Source of the DNA: Chloracidobacterium validum
GTDB taxonomy: Bacteria; Acidobacteriota; Blastocatellia; Chloracidobacteriales; Chloracidobacteriaceae
Reading direction: 5' to 3'
DNA length: 64,000 bases
Assembly: GCF_018304825.1 (NCBI RefSeq)
Contig: NZ_CP072648.1
Span: 851,501-915,500 of the forward strand
The notes beneath the pieces were generated by a model. The model was not told the DNA's origin, ran no database searches, and saw only the letters and a program-made list of their open reading frames with translations. A program made the translations under genes and the position numbers. Below are positions 1 to 8,931 of this stretch, in pieces; position 1 is the first letter of the stretch, and the number at the start of each line of letters is the position of its first letter.

Positions 1-1913
1 TGGAAGCCGTAGAAGTGATGCGTGGGGCTGGCTCGGTGCTCTACGGCACCGAGGCGCTGGGCGGCACCATCAACTTCAGGACTCGTCCCCCGGCGACCAC
101 CGATGGTGGGATTCGGGTCAGCGGCGTCGTTGATCCCTTCTTTACCTCGAACGGTCCAGGTGGGCGCTATGGTGGCAGCCTGGGCTTTGCCACCCGGCGA
201 TTGACCGTCCGCGCGCGGCAATCCTTCGAGAACTTCAGCGATTACACCTCCGGCGGTCCCGTCGAAACGGGCTACGCTTCGGTCACGCCCCAGTTCAACC
301 CGGTGACGCGCGTGGTGACCGGTTCAACCTACCGAACCAATGCGACCCGCGTTGAAGGTCGCTTCTTCGTTACCGAGCAAATGTTCATTCGGTCGAGCTA
401 TGAGCGGTTTCGGGCAGCGCCCTACCAGTACCCACTCCAGGGAACGTTCAACTTTTTGTTCAGCAACCGTGACAAGGTCAACGCTGGTTTGGTCGTGCGT
501 GAACTGTCACCGGTTGTGGCCAGCATACAGGTCAGTGGCTATTACCAGTGGCAGCAGCGGCGTGACCAAGTGACGGTGCGCGCCCTCCCGGCGCTCTTTC
601 AAGTGACCGACCGGCAAATCAACCCGACGACAGGCGGCTTTGATGGCCAGGTTGTGCTGACGCCCTGGCGCAATCACGTGATCACGGCCGGGGTCAGTTT
701 TTACCGTGACACAAGCGCCGATGACCGCATCGTCCTGCGCGGAACCTTGCCGACGCCGCCCGGTGGACTCACGCCGGCGCAAGCCCAGGCCCAAGCGGCA
801 CAAATCCGCACCGACCCAGCGGCTCTCCGCGCACTGCGCGCCGCCCAGCCACGGCGTGATGTGCCCAACGCCAACTTTCAGGATGTCGCTTTCTTCGCCC
901 AGGATGAAGTCATCGTCAATCGCTATGTGCGGTTGATTGGTGGCTTGCGGATGGATCACTACCGTTCGCGGGCGCTCGATACGCCGAGCTACGACATCTT
1001 CAACCTCGTGCCGCCGGGGACGGCGGGCATCACCGGGCTGGCCTCGCTCCGCCACGCAAACACGGCCCTTACCGGGTCCGGCGGCATTGTCGTCAGCCCC
1101 ATCCAGAACATCAGCTTGGTGGCGCGGCTCGCGCGCAGTTACCGCGAACCAAACATCTTTGACCGATACAATGCCGGGGCATCGCATACGATCAGCCCGA
1201 CGACGCGCAGCGTGACAATTCCAAACCCAGACCTCAAACCTGAAACAGGTGTCAACCTGGATGTTGGTTGCAAGGTGCGTTTTACGCGATTTGCCGGCTC
1301 GTTGACCTACTTCCGAAATCGCTACAGCAACTTCATCAGTAACTTTGGTGCGCCGGTGCCAGGGTTGGCGCCAATTCCCAACCCGATTCCCGGCGGCGCG
1401 CCCCTGGCTGTGCTCCAGCGCCAAAATCTGGGACAGATTCGCATGCAGGGCATCGAAGCCGACGTTGAAGCGCCCTTCCGCTTGCCAGATGCCTTGCGGT
1501 CGTCGTTTGTGACCTTGCTCGGCAATATCAGCACGACGCGCGGGGACGATCTACAGACGAACCAGCCGGTTGATCCGTTCAACTTTCCTGTCGTGCCGGT
1601 CAAGGCCGTGGTGGGGATGCGCTGGAACTCGGCCACCAATCGCTACTGGCTGGAGTACCGGAGTCGTATCGTCACGACGCAGCGCCGACTCCCGCCGGGA
1701 AGCCTCTACGCACAGCCCGGCACGGCGCGGTTGGGCTTCACGGTTCACGACCTGCGGGGTGGCATCAACCTTGACCGTGAACGCTATGGCGTTGCAGTGA
1801 CGCTTGGCATCGAAAACCTAAGCAACCGCTTTTACCAGGACCTGTTTTCACTCTTTGACGCGCCGGCGCGCGGACGCGCTTTCGTCGCCGGGGTGCGGTT
1901 TCGATTTTTCTAA
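1..1913 (+). CDS. TonB-dependent outer membrane receptor, probable heme receptor (5' truncated by window edge)
   Basis: The frame is open at the left edge (codons from base 3), so the signal peptide, TonB box and most of the plug lie outside the window. The first visible residues (EAVEVMRGAGSVLYG, then LGGTINF) match the end of a TonB receptor plug. About 600 residues of alternating amphipathic beta-barrel sequence follow, ending in an aromatic C-terminus (VRFRFF) as expected for BAM-inserted barrels. An NPDLKPETG segment resembles the NPNL-type motif of heme receptors, and YREPNIF sits where heme receptors have FRAP. The genes downstream are HmuS, HmuT, HmuU and HmuV, so heme is the likely substrate. 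Receptor class is certain; the ligand is inferred from context. Confidence 0.9.
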   Translation, partial: EAVEVMRGAGSVLYGTEALGGTINFRTRPPATTDGGIRVSGVVDPFFTSNGPGGRYGGSLGFATRRLTVRARQSFENFSDYTSGGPVETGYASVTPQFNPVTRVVTGSTYRTNATRVEGRFFVTEQMFIRSSYERFRAAPYQYPLQGTFNFLFSNRDKVNAGLVVRELSPVVASIQVSGYYQWQQRRDQVTVRALPALFQVTDRQINPTTGGFDGQVVLTPWRNHVITAGVSFYRDTSADDRIVLRGTLPTPPGGLTPAQAQAQAAQIRTDPAALRALRAAQPRRDVPNANFQDVAFFAQDEVIVNRYVRLIGGLRMDHYRSRALDTPSYDIFNLVPPGTAGITGLASLRHANTALTGSGGIVVSPIQNISLVARLARSYREPNIFDRYNAGASHTISPTTRSVTIPNPDLKPETGVNLDVGCKVRFTRFAGSLTYFRNRYSNFISNFGAPVPGLAPIPNPIPGGAPLAVLQRQNLGQIRMQGIEADVEAPFRLPDALRSSFVTLLGNISTTRGDDLQTNQPVDPFNFPVVPVKAVVGMRWNSATNRYWLEYRSRIVTTQRRLPPGSLYAQPGTARLGFTVHDLRGGINLDRERYGVAVTLGIENLSNRFYQDLFSLFDAPARGRAFVAGVRFRFF

Positions 1914-1955
1914 CCATTTCGATTTGGGCTGAGCCAGTAAAGGAGCTTGCAACCC

Positions 1956-2213
1956 ATGGACATCGAGTCGCTCTTTCGCTTACCGGAAGACCCAGACCAA
2001 GTTTCGGTGCCGGCCCGGATGTGGCTGTGCCCAGATTGTGGCAACGTTCATCTTGCGCTTGGAGGCGCGTACTACACGTTTTCGCCGGAGCAGTTCCGCT
2101 ACTTCGTCAAAGCGGTCAATGCGTGCGCGGTTCACTATGGGTTGAGCCAAGTCGGGTTTGCTGAAACCCTGCGCCGGTGCTGTGAAACCAATGCCTTTGG
2201 ACGGCAAAACTAA
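1956..2213 (+). CDS. Small conserved-looking protein with one CPDC pair, heme operon
   Basis: An 85-residue protein. The ATG at 1956 is chosen because AGGAG lies 10 bases upstream (1941-1945); the TTG at 1947 in the same frame is too close to that site. It contains WLCPDCGNVHLAL near residue 25, a single zinc-ribbon-like CxxC, and a CC pair near the C-terminus, which could together bind one metal ion. No signal peptide or membrane segment is seen, so it is probably cytoplasmic. It lies 42 bases after the receptor and 20 bases before the ferredoxin remnant, so it is probably part of the heme operon. I do not recognise a named family. A metal- or heme-handling accessory role is only a guess from position. 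Confidence 0.7.
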   Translation: MDIESLFRLPEDPDQVSVPARMWLCPDCGNVHLALGGAYYTFSPEQFRYFVKAVNACAVHYGLSQVGFAETLRRCCETNAFGRQN

Positions 2214-2233
2214 CGGGTTCTGGTGCGTTACCG

Positions 2234-2532
2234 ATGGCGCAAGTCCAGGAACGATTTCCAGAAAACACTCATGGGCCGTTCGACGTGGACGCGCGGCGCA
2301 TTGACTGTGATGGTTGCCGTTCGATTGTGCCGGAGGTCTTCGCGCACCATGATCGTCGGGCGCCGGCTTACGCGCTGCGCCAGCCTGAGCCTGAAGACGA
2401 AAACAGGCAGACGAACGCTACCAAGCGGCCCTGGCGTCTTGCCCGGTTGAAGCCATCGGCGACGATGGCGAGCCAGAAAGCGCCCCGCCTATGCAAACTG
2501 ACCTGACACCTCATAAGGAGCAACCTGTATGA
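2234..2532 (+). pseudogene. Ferredoxin-like gene with apparent -1 frameshift
   Basis: From the ATG at 2234 the product reads as a single-cluster ferredoxin: a PENTHGPFDVD entry, then RIDCDGCRSIVPEVF, then a QPEPEDE segment. At the A-run 2400-2403 the frame must change. Reading on from 2404 gives QADERYQAALASCPVEAIGDDG, the typical C-terminal half with the last cysteine in SCPVEAI, and it stops at 2530-2532. That stop overlaps the hmuS start as ATGA, which suggests the second frame is the native one. One extra A in the run would restore the gene. The first of the usual three N-terminal cysteines is also Arg (CGC instead of TGC). This is a decaying gene, a sequencing error, or a programmed slip; the cysteine loss favours decay or a changed cluster. 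Confidence 0.75.
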
Positions 2533-3617
2533 CCGCATCCAACTCAGTCATCGAACCAACCACCGACGCCGGATACACGGCAGAGGACATCGCCCGCGAG
2601 TGGGCCGCGCTGCGGCAGACCGAACCCAAACTACGCATTCGTGATGCCGCGTCAAAGCTCGGCGTCAGTGAAGCCCAACTGGTGGCGCTTGGCTGTGGCA
2701 CGACGGCCACGCGCTTGAACGCCGACTGGGGTGACGTTATCCGGCAACTCGAAGCCCTGGGCCCGGTGATGGCGCTGACGCGCAACACCGTCGTCGTCAG
2801 CGAGAAGGATGGCCAGTATCGGAATGTCGAAATTTTTGCCGGCCACACGCGCATGGGGCAGGTGCTCGACAGTGGCATCGATCTCCGGCTGTTTCTCGAC
2901 CGCTGGGCAATCGGCTTTGCCGTGCGCGAGGAATCGCCCCGCGGACCGCGGCGCAGCTTTCAGTTCTTTGATGCGACCGGAACGGCCGTTCACAAGACCT
3001 ACCTGCGCGAAGCCAGTGACGTTGCCGCGTTTGAAGAACTGACGGGCCGGTTTGCCAGCTCCGATCAGAGCCGTGAGCAGGCTGTTGCCGCGCCGCCGCC
3101 ACCGGCTGCCGAAATCCCGGACGCCGAGGTGGATGTGGATGGCTTCCGGCAGGCCTGGCGTGAACTCAGAGATACGCACGATTTCGTGCGGCTGACACAT
3201 CGGTTCAAGGTCAGTCGAACCCAGGCTCTCCGGTTGGCCGACCCGGACATGGCGTGGCGAATTCGCCCGGATAGCTTGGCGCAAGTTCTCGAAAACGTCG
3301 CGGCCGCCAAGGAAAATCTCATGGTGTTTGTCGGCAATCCCGGCTGCATTCAAATCCACAGCGGCCCGGTGCACAACGTCAAGCTCATTGGGGAGTGGCT
3401 CAACATCCTTGATGACGGCTTCAATCTCCACGTTTACGAACCGGGCGTAGCCAGCGCTTGGGTCGTCAAAAAGCCAACGGCGCGTGGATTGGTCACGGGG
3501 GTCGAGTTTTTCGACGCGCAGGGTGAGCAAATCGCCATTCTCCATGCCAAGCGTCGGGAGGGCGAGCCGCCATCCACCTTCTGGGCTGACCTCTGTGACC
3601 GATTGCCGCGCATTTGA
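2529..3617 (+). CDS. hmuS: Hemin-degrading factor HmuS/HemS family
   Basis: 362 residues, the usual size of HmuS/HemS proteins, which are built of two repeated halves. The N-terminal half (about 20-180) has the LGVSEAQLVALG helix-turn segment and then the ALGPVMALTRN...VSEKDGQYRNVEIF sheet. The second half (about 200-355) repeats it with FKVSRTQALRLA and ENLMVFVGNPGCIQIHSGPVHNVK. The family binds cytoplasmic heme and transfers or degrades it, releasing iron. The start codon overlaps the stop of the ferredoxin frame (ATGA), implying coupled translation. The next gene, hmuT, is 172 bases away behind a terminator-like hairpin. Family assignment is from motif order and context. Confidence 0.88.
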   Translation: MTASNSVIEPTTDAGYTAEDIAREWAALRQTEPKLRIRDAASKLGVSEAQLVALGCGTTATRLNADWGDVIRQLEALGPVMALTRNTVVVSEKDGQYRNVEIFAGHTRMGQVLDSGIDLRLFLDRWAIGFAVREESPRGPRRSFQFFDATGTAVHKTYLREASDVAAFEELTGRFASSDQSREQAVAAPPPPAAEIPDAEVDVDGFRQAWRELRDTHDFVRLTHRFKVSRTQALRLADPDMAWRIRPDSLAQVLENVAAAKENLMVFVGNPGCIQIHSGPVHNVKLIGEWLNILDDGFNLHVYEPGVASAWVVKKPTARGLVTGVEFFDAQGEQIAILHAKRREGEPPSTFWADLCDRLPRI

Positions 3618-3660
3618 TGGGTTTTGCCGCGCAAGGCGTTACTCCTGAGCTTTGCGCGGC

Positions 3661-3728
3661 CGTCGGGGCGCGGACGGGGTATTGGTTGGTCAGGTCGCAT
3701 ACTTCGCAACTCGCCCCCGACGTTTTTT
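3661..3728 (+). terminator. Intrinsic terminator-like hairpin between hmuS and hmuT
   Basis: CGTCGGGGCG at 3661-3670 pairs with CGCCCCCGACG at 3712-3722 (10 bp with one bulged C) and is followed directly by six T (3723-3728). A second inverted repeat, GCCGCGCAA (3626-3634) with TTGCGCGGC (3652-3660), lies immediately 5', so two stems abut. The loop of the terminator stem is long (about 41 bases). Placed inside the operon, it may lower expression of hmuTUV relative to the receptor and hmuS, or act as an attenuator. Confidence 0.55.
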
Positions 3729-3789
3729 CTTCGTCACCGCTTTGGGAGCCGCTGCGGCGGATTCCGAAATTACTTGAGGAACATAAGCC

Positions 3790-4716
3790 ATGACCATCAA
3801 ACGTTTGTGCGCGCTGGTTGTCGCCATCGGATGTGGGTTGGGATGGTGGGCCGGCACGAGTGGGTGCCGGCGAGAAACGACGACTCAGGCGGCCGCTCGC
3901 GCGGTGCCGGACGCGACGGGCCAACCGGTTGCGATTACGGACATCTCGCGGGTTGTCGCCGCCGGCGGCTCCGTTACCGAGATTGTCTATGCCCTTGGGG
4001 CTGATGCGCTGCTGGTGGGATGTGACGCATCGAGTCTTTACCCGGAAGCGGCCGCGAAGTTGCCGCAGGTGGGCTATGTCCGCGCCTTGTCGGCCGAGGG
4101 GGTACTGTCATTGCGGCCGACGCTGGTCCTCACCGTGCCTGAAGCCGGACCGCCGGAGGCGCTGGCCCAGTTGCGCAACAGTGGAACGCCGGTTCTCGTC
4201 GTCCCGGCTGAAACCTCGCTCGACGGCGTCAAGCGTAAGATTCAGACCGTTGCCCAGGCGCTCGACCGCCAGGCGCAAGGCGACCAACTGATTGCGCAAC
4301 TGGAGTCCGATCTGGCGCAGGCACGCGCCTACCTGGCCGGACGTTCAGACCGCCCCAAGGTGATGTTCATCTACGCCCGTGGGCAAGGTGCGGCCAACGT
4401 TGCCGGACGCGACACGGCCGCCGCCGAGATGATTCGGCTGGCCGGCGGCATCAATGCCTTCGACTTTGAAGGCTACAAGCCGTTGACCGCCGAAGCTGCC
4501 GTTGCCGCTGCGCCGGATGTCATTCTCCTACCATCGCGCGGGCTGGAAAGCTCCGGCGGGATAGACGGGGTGCTCGCCATGCCGGGTGTGAAACAGACGC
4601 CCGCCGGACGCAACCGGCGCATCGTGGCCGTGGACGATCTGTTGCTCCTTGGATTTGGTCCGCGAACCGGACAGGGCGTCCTTGAACTATCGCGTCTCCT
4701 GCATCCCGCAACGTAA
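3790..4716 (+). CDS. hmuT: Heme ABC transporter periplasmic binding protein
   Basis: 308 residues. The N-terminus has KR, a hydrophobic stretch and then a Cys in TSGC near residue 26, consistent with export and perhaps lipid anchoring, although the lipobox is not ideal. The body fits the BtuF/HmuT class: RVVAAGGSVTEIVYALGA near residue 55, RALSAEGVLSLRPTLVL near 105, and a C-terminal lobe with KPLTAEAAVAAAPDVILL. These proteins pass heme from the periplasm to the permease. hmuU follows 7 bases later and hmuV overlaps hmuU, so the three form a standard importer. An alternative ligand such as a siderophore or cobalamin is unlikely given the adjacent HmuS. Confidence 0.88.
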   Translation: MTIKRLCALVVAIGCGLGWWAGTSGCRRETTTQAAARAVPDATGQPVAITDISRVVAAGGSVTEIVYALGADALLVGCDASSLYPEAAAKLPQVGYVRALSAEGVLSLRPTLVLTVPEAGPPEALAQLRNSGTPVLVVPAETSLDGVKRKIQTVAQALDRQAQGDQLIAQLESDLAQARAYLAGRSDRPKVMFIYARGQGAANVAGRDTAAAEMIRLAGGINAFDFEGYKPLTAEAAVAAAPDVILLPSRGLESSGGIDGVLAMPGVKQTPAGRNRRIVAVDDLLLLGFGPRTGQGVLELSRLLHPAT

Positions 4717-4723
4717 GCGCGTC

Positions 4724-5806
4724 ATGACCGGTGTCACAACCCTGACAACCAGCGCTTCAGCGCACCGACTCACACGCGGATGGCTCATCGGTGGACTGGC
4801 CGGCACGCTCGCCCTCGTGGTCTTGTTTGCCAGTGGCATTGGGGCGGTTGCCATCACGCCCATGCAAAGCCTGGCTATCCTGGCCGAGTGGCTCGGCGTT
4901 GACCTCGGCGTGCCCTTCAGCGAACAGCAAAAGGCCGTGTTGCTGACCATTCGTCTGCCACGGGTGCTGTTTGGCGTCCTGGTTGGCGCCGGGTTGGCGT
5001 TGGCCGGCGCGGTGATGCAGGGTGTGTTTCGGAATCCACTGGCCGACCCCGGCATCATCGGCGTTTCGAGTGGCGCGGCGCTGGCCGCCGTTCTCTGCAT
5101 TCGCGCCAACGGATGGCTGTTTGGCAAGTCAGGTGGCTGGTTGGCGGTCTATCAACTGCCCATCGCGGCCTTTCTTGGCGGAAGTCTGGCGACCTTCGTC
5201 GTGTATCGGTTGGCGCGGCGCGAGGGGACGCTTTCCGTTGGATTGCTGTTGTTGGCTGGCATCGCGCTGGCGATGTTGACCGAGGCGCTTCGCGGCGCGC
5301 TGATCTTCGCGGCTACCGACGATCAGCTACGCAGTGTGACCTTCTGGAGTCTCGGTAGCTTGGGCGGGGCGTCGTGGAGCCACCTGGCGGTCGTCGCCCT
5401 GCTGGTTTTGCCGGCGATGGTGTGGTTAGGGCGTCTGGCGCGTCCGCTCGATGCGTTGCTGCTGGGGGAGTCTGAGGCGCGGCACCTCGGATTTGACGTG
5501 ACCACCGTCACCCGGACGGCCATGGTGGCGGCGACGTTGATTGTCGGCGCGGCGGTTGCCTTTGCCGGCGTCATCGGTTTCGTCGGACTGGTTGCGCCGC
5601 ACCTGATTCGCCTGGCGGCCGGGCCGGGGCATCGTACGTTACTGCCGGCCTCGGCTTTGCTCGGCGCCGGTTTGGTGGTGTTGGCCGACTTGTTGGCGCG
5701 AACCGTGGTCAGCCCGGCCGAGATGCCCCTTGGGGTCGTCACGGCCAGCTTGGGCGCGCCCTGTTTTTTATGGCTCCTGCTCAGGGAGCGAGGGTTTAGG
5801 TCATGA
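4724..5806 (+). CDS. hmuU: Heme ABC transporter permease (FecCD family)
   Basis: 360 residues from the ATG at 4724, seven bases after the hmuT stop; earlier in-frame starts lie inside hmuT. It has about ten hydrophobic segments and the FecCD/BtuC signatures: LTIRLPRVLFGVLVGAGLA, GAVMQGVFRNPLADPGIIGVSSGA and, near the end, VGFVGLVAPHLIR, with the coupling region after GESEARHLG. The protein forms the membrane channel for heme, probably as a homodimer with HmuV. Its stop codon overlaps the hmuV start in ATGA, so the two are probably translationally coupled. Confidence 0.93.
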   Translation: MTGVTTLTTSASAHRLTRGWLIGGLAGTLALVVLFASGIGAVAITPMQSLAILAEWLGVDLGVPFSEQQKAVLLTIRLPRVLFGVLVGAGLALAGAVMQGVFRNPLADPGIIGVSSGAALAAVLCIRANGWLFGKSGGWLAVYQLPIAAFLGGSLATFVVYRLARREGTLSVGLLLLAGIALAMLTEALRGALIFAATDDQLRSVTFWSLGSLGGASWSHLAVVALLVLPAMVWLGRLARPLDALLLGESEARHLGFDVTTVTRTAMVAATLIVGAAVAFAGVIGFVGLVAPHLIRLAAGPGHRTLLPASALLGAGLVVLADLLARTVVSPAEMPLGVVTASLGAPCFLWLLLRERGFRS

Positions 5807-6672
5807 TGCTTGAAGCGCGTCAGATTGGCGTCGCCTGGGGCGGCAAGCCGCTGCTCGATCAGGTGTCGGTGAAGTTTGTCCCAGGGGAAGTCACAGCCCT
5901 GCTGGGACCAAATGGCGCCGGGAAGTCAACCCTGCTCAAGGTCCTGTCGGGCGATCTCGCGCCGACGCAGGGAGCGGTCTATCTGGACGGCCGGCCGCTG
6001 GCTAGCTGGTCACTGCTTGAGCGGGCGCGCCGCCGAGCTGTTTTGCCCCAGGAATCGTCGCTTGCCTTCCCGTTCACGGCGTTTGAAGTCGTTTTGCTTG
6101 GGCGCGCCCCCCATGTCGCCTTGCGTGAAACACCGCAGGACGCCGAGATTGCCCGACAAGCCATGAAACAGACGAGCACTGAGCATCTGGCGGGGCGAAG
6201 CTATCCTTCCCTTTCCGGCGGGGAACGGCAGCGCGTCCAGTTTGCGCGGTCGCTTGCCCAAATTTGGGATGCCCTGCCGGATGGCGCGGCCCGCTGGCTG
6301 CTCCTCGATGAACCGACCGCCAGCCTTGACCTAGCGCACCAGTATGAAGCCATGGCCGTTGCGCGCCAGCTCGCGCAGGATGGGGTTGGCGTGATTGTCG
6401 TACTTCACGATCTGAACCTGGCCGCCTATGCCGCAGACTACGTGGTGCTGCTCGAACGCGGGCGTGTGGCGGCCGAAGGCCGGCCCGAGGAAGTCTTGAC
6501 TGCCGAACGCATCCGGTTGGTGTTTGGCCTGGAGGTGCTGGTGAGTCGCCATCCGCGCCACGGGCAACCCTGCATTGTCCCCCTTCCGCCCAGCCTGCCA
6601 AGCCGCGAGCGGCGCGCCGCATCCCAGCCGACGGCCGCGCAGGTCCTCCGGTTTCGGCTGCTTGCGCCGTAG
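5803..6672 (+). CDS. hmuV: Heme ABC transporter ATP-binding protein
   Basis: 289 residues, with a complete ABC ATPase: Walker A GPNGAGKST near residue 35, Q-loop around LPQESS, signature LSGGERQRVQFARSLAQ near 137, Walker B WLLLDEPTASLD and switch HDLNLAAYAAD. The C-terminus carries about 30 extra residues beyond typical HmuV. It powers heme import through HmuU on the cytoplasmic face. It is the last gene of the operon; the next gene (ABC-F) is convergent and 102 bases away. No clear terminator was seen in that gap. Confidence 0.93.
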   Translation: MMLEARQIGVAWGGKPLLDQVSVKFVPGEVTALLGPNGAGKSTLLKVLSGDLAPTQGAVYLDGRPLASWSLLERARRRAVLPQESSLAFPFTAFEVVLLGRAPHVALRETPQDAEIARQAMKQTSTEHLAGRSYPSLSGGERQRVQFARSLAQIWDALPDGAARWLLLDEPTASLDLAHQYEAMAVARQLAQDGVGVIVVLHDLNLAAYAADYVVLLERGRVAAEGRPEEVLTAERIRLVFGLEVLVSRHPRHGQPCIVPLPPSLPSRERRAASQPTAAQVLRFRLLAP

Positions 6673-6774
6673 GCACATGCAATGGCTGCGGCCATGCCTG
6701 GTTCCGGTCAGGCTGTCAACGCCCGATAGGACGCGGGGCCGGCAAACCGGCCGCGCGGTCTGCCCCAGGGGCCT

Positions 6775-8700
6775 TCACATCCCCGTCGCCGCCGCTTCTT
6801 CCCATTCGGCGTAAAGCCCTTCGAGCTGCTGCGTGAGGGTTTCGTACTGCCGGTGCCATTCGCCATACCGGACGGGATCGGCGGCGACTTCGGGCGTCGC
6901 CAGGGCGGCTGAGATGCTCGATAAATCCGCTTCGGCGCGGGCAATGTCGGACTCGATGGTTTCGACGCGGCGTGACTTCCCCTTGGGTTTCTTCTTCGTC
7001 GCCGGTTTGCCGGTTGTCGCCGATTGGGCTACCGGAGGCGCTAGGTCCGGCGAAGGCGCGGTAGCCGGTTTGGCTCGCCGGGCCATGTCCCGCTGCTCTG
7101 CCTGCCGGATTTCCCACAGCTCGCTGTAACTGCCGTCAAAATCACGGCTGCTGCCCGGTTCGAGCCACAGTAGGCGCGTCGCTACGTTGTCGAGAAAATA
7201 CCGGTCATGTGAAACGATCAAGCAGGTGCCCGGATACTGCACGAGCGCCATTTCCAGTGCCTCACAGGAGGGAATGTCGAGGTGGTTGGTCGGTTCGTCG
7301 AGGATGAGCACGTTTGAGCGGCTGTAGATCAGTTTCGCCAGCGCCAGGCGTCCCCGCTCGCCCCCGGATAGCACCTTGATGGGCTTGAGAACGTCATCGC
7401 CGGTAAACAAAAACTGGGCAAGAAACGACCGCAGCTCAAGCTCGGTGGCCGATGGGTTGAGGCTCTGGAGTTCGGCAAAAATCGAGTTGGCCAGCGTCAG
7501 CGATTCCAGCCGTTGATCGTAGTACGCCGTCTTGACACCGTTGCCCCAGCGTAGCGCCCCCGTCACCGGCGGCAGGACTCCGAGCAGGGTTTTGAGCAAG
7601 GTCGTCTTGCCCGCGCCGTTCGGCCCGACGATGCCCAGCTTTTCACCCCGGCGCACCACTAGGTTGAAGGGACCGGCAACGGCTTTGCCCTGATAGCCAA
7701 CGCGGAGGTCTTCCAAGGTCAGAACCCACTCGCCAGAGCGCGGGACGTGCTTCATCGAGAAGTTGCCCTGGGCCGCGTCCACGGTGGCGGCTTCCAGCCG
7801 CTCCATCCGGGCCAGCAGGTTACGCCGCGACTTGGCTTGCTTGGTTTTTTGACCGGCTATGTTGCGCCGGATGAACTCTTCCTGGCGGGCAATCTCTTCC
7901 TGCTGCTTTTCGTAGTGGCGCTGCTGGATTTCGCGCAGGGCGTCCCGTTTGGCAATGTATTCCGTGAAGCCCCCTTCGTAGGAGAGGGTTTTTCCGCGGT
8001 CCAGCTCGATGGTGCGGGTCGTCACCTGATCGAGGAAAAAGCGGTCGTGCGAGATGACGAGATAAGCCGCTTCGTAACCGTTGAGGAAGTTCTCCAGCCA
8101 CTCGATAGCGCGCAAATCGAGGTGGTTCGTGGGCTCATCGAGCAACAAAATGTCCGGCTGTCGCAGCAGGAGCATCCCCAGATGTAAGCGCCCTTGCTGT
8201 CCACCACTCAGGCGGACGGCCGGCTTAGAAAAATCATCCTTAGTAAAGCCCAGTCCAAGCAAAACTTCCTCGGTGCGGGCTGGGTAGGTGAAGCCACCCT
8301 GTTCTTCAAAGCGGTGCTGGAGGTCGCTGTAGCGGTCGAGTGTGGCGGCCAGGTGGTCTGGGTCGGCACCCGGCTCGGCCATGTCGTGTTCGAGTTGGCG
8401 CATGGTGCGTTCCATCGCCTGTAGCTCGGCAAAGACGCTCAGGGCCGCTTCGATGACCGTCACCTCCGGTGGAAAGTGTGGGTGCTGTTCCAGAAGGCCG
8501 AACGACAGGTTGTTCATGCGGGCGACGCGGCCACGGTCGGGTTGGTCAAGCCCGCACAGCAGCCGGAGCATGGTGGATTTGCCCGCGCCATTGCGTCCCA
8601 CCAGACCGATCTTTTCGCCGGCATTGACTTGGCAGGTGACGCCCCGGAGGATGTCATGTCCGCCGTAGCTTTTGTGTACGTCTTCAAAGCGAAACAACAT
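6775..8700 (-). CDS. ABC-F family ATPase (Uup/YheS-like)
   Basis: 641 residues with two ABC domains and no membrane segment, the mark of ABC-F ribosome-associated proteins. The first domain has Walker A GRNGAGKST (about 37) and LSGGQQGRLHLGMLLL; the second has GPNGAGKTT and LSGGERGRLALAKLI, each followed by an LLLDEP or LILDEP Walker B with TNHLD. A charged coiled linker (EIQQRHYEKQQEEIARQEEF and on to MERLEA) joins the domains as the tRNA-contacting arm. A C-terminal coiled coil after a basic KKKPKGKSRR stretch resembles Uup. Known members act on ribosomes in stalling relief or antibiotic protection; the exact role here is unknown. The gene stands alone and converges on hmuV. Confidence 0.9.
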   Translation of the reverse strand: MLFRFEDVHKSYGGHDILRGVTCQVNAGEKIGLVGRNGAGKSTMLRLLCGLDQPDRGRVARMNNLSFGLLEQHPHFPPEVTVIEAALSVFAELQAMERTMRQLEHDMAEPGADPDHLAATLDRYSDLQHRFEEQGGFTYPARTEEVLLGLGFTKDDFSKPAVRLSGGQQGRLHLGMLLLRQPDILLLDEPTNHLDLRAIEWLENFLNGYEAAYLVISHDRFFLDQVTTRTIELDRGKTLSYEGGFTEYIAKRDALREIQQRHYEKQQEEIARQEEFIRRNIAGQKTKQAKSRRNLLARMERLEAATVDAAQGNFSMKHVPRSGEWVLTLEDLRVGYQGKAVAGPFNLVVRRGEKLGIVGPNGAGKTTLLKTLLGVLPPVTGALRWGNGVKTAYYDQRLESLTLANSIFAELQSLNPSATELELRSFLAQFLFTGDDVLKPIKVLSGGERGRLALAKLIYSRSNVLILDEPTNHLDIPSCEALEMALVQYPGTCLIVSHDRYFLDNVATRLLWLEPGSSRDFDGSYSELWEIRQAEQRDMARRAKPATAPSPDLAPPVAQSATTGKPATKKKPKGKSRRVETIESDIARAEADLSSISAALATPEVAADPVRYGEWHRQYETLTQQLEGLYAEWEEAAATGM

Positions 8701-8931
8701 AGGCCAATCGTAATCCGGTCAAAAGCGCGCTTTCTCAATCAAAATACCAAAGCGACAATTGTGACCTGCCAAGGGCGGTTTCGGCAAGTAACTACTGCAC
8801 CGCAAGACCAAGGCGAGCTGAATCCGGGGCGAAAGGTAAGCTTGAGGCGGTTAAAACCTATCGCCGAACGCGCGCGCTTTCATCATGATGACAACAGCCG
8901 CCAATGCCGTTTCTATGTGGAGTTTTGAACC

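Noticed and set aside
507-1424. Long minus-strand frame antisense to the TonB receptor
   Set aside because: No domain motif or ribosome site; the plus frame has clear receptor sequence, and GC-rich codons keep the opposite strand open.
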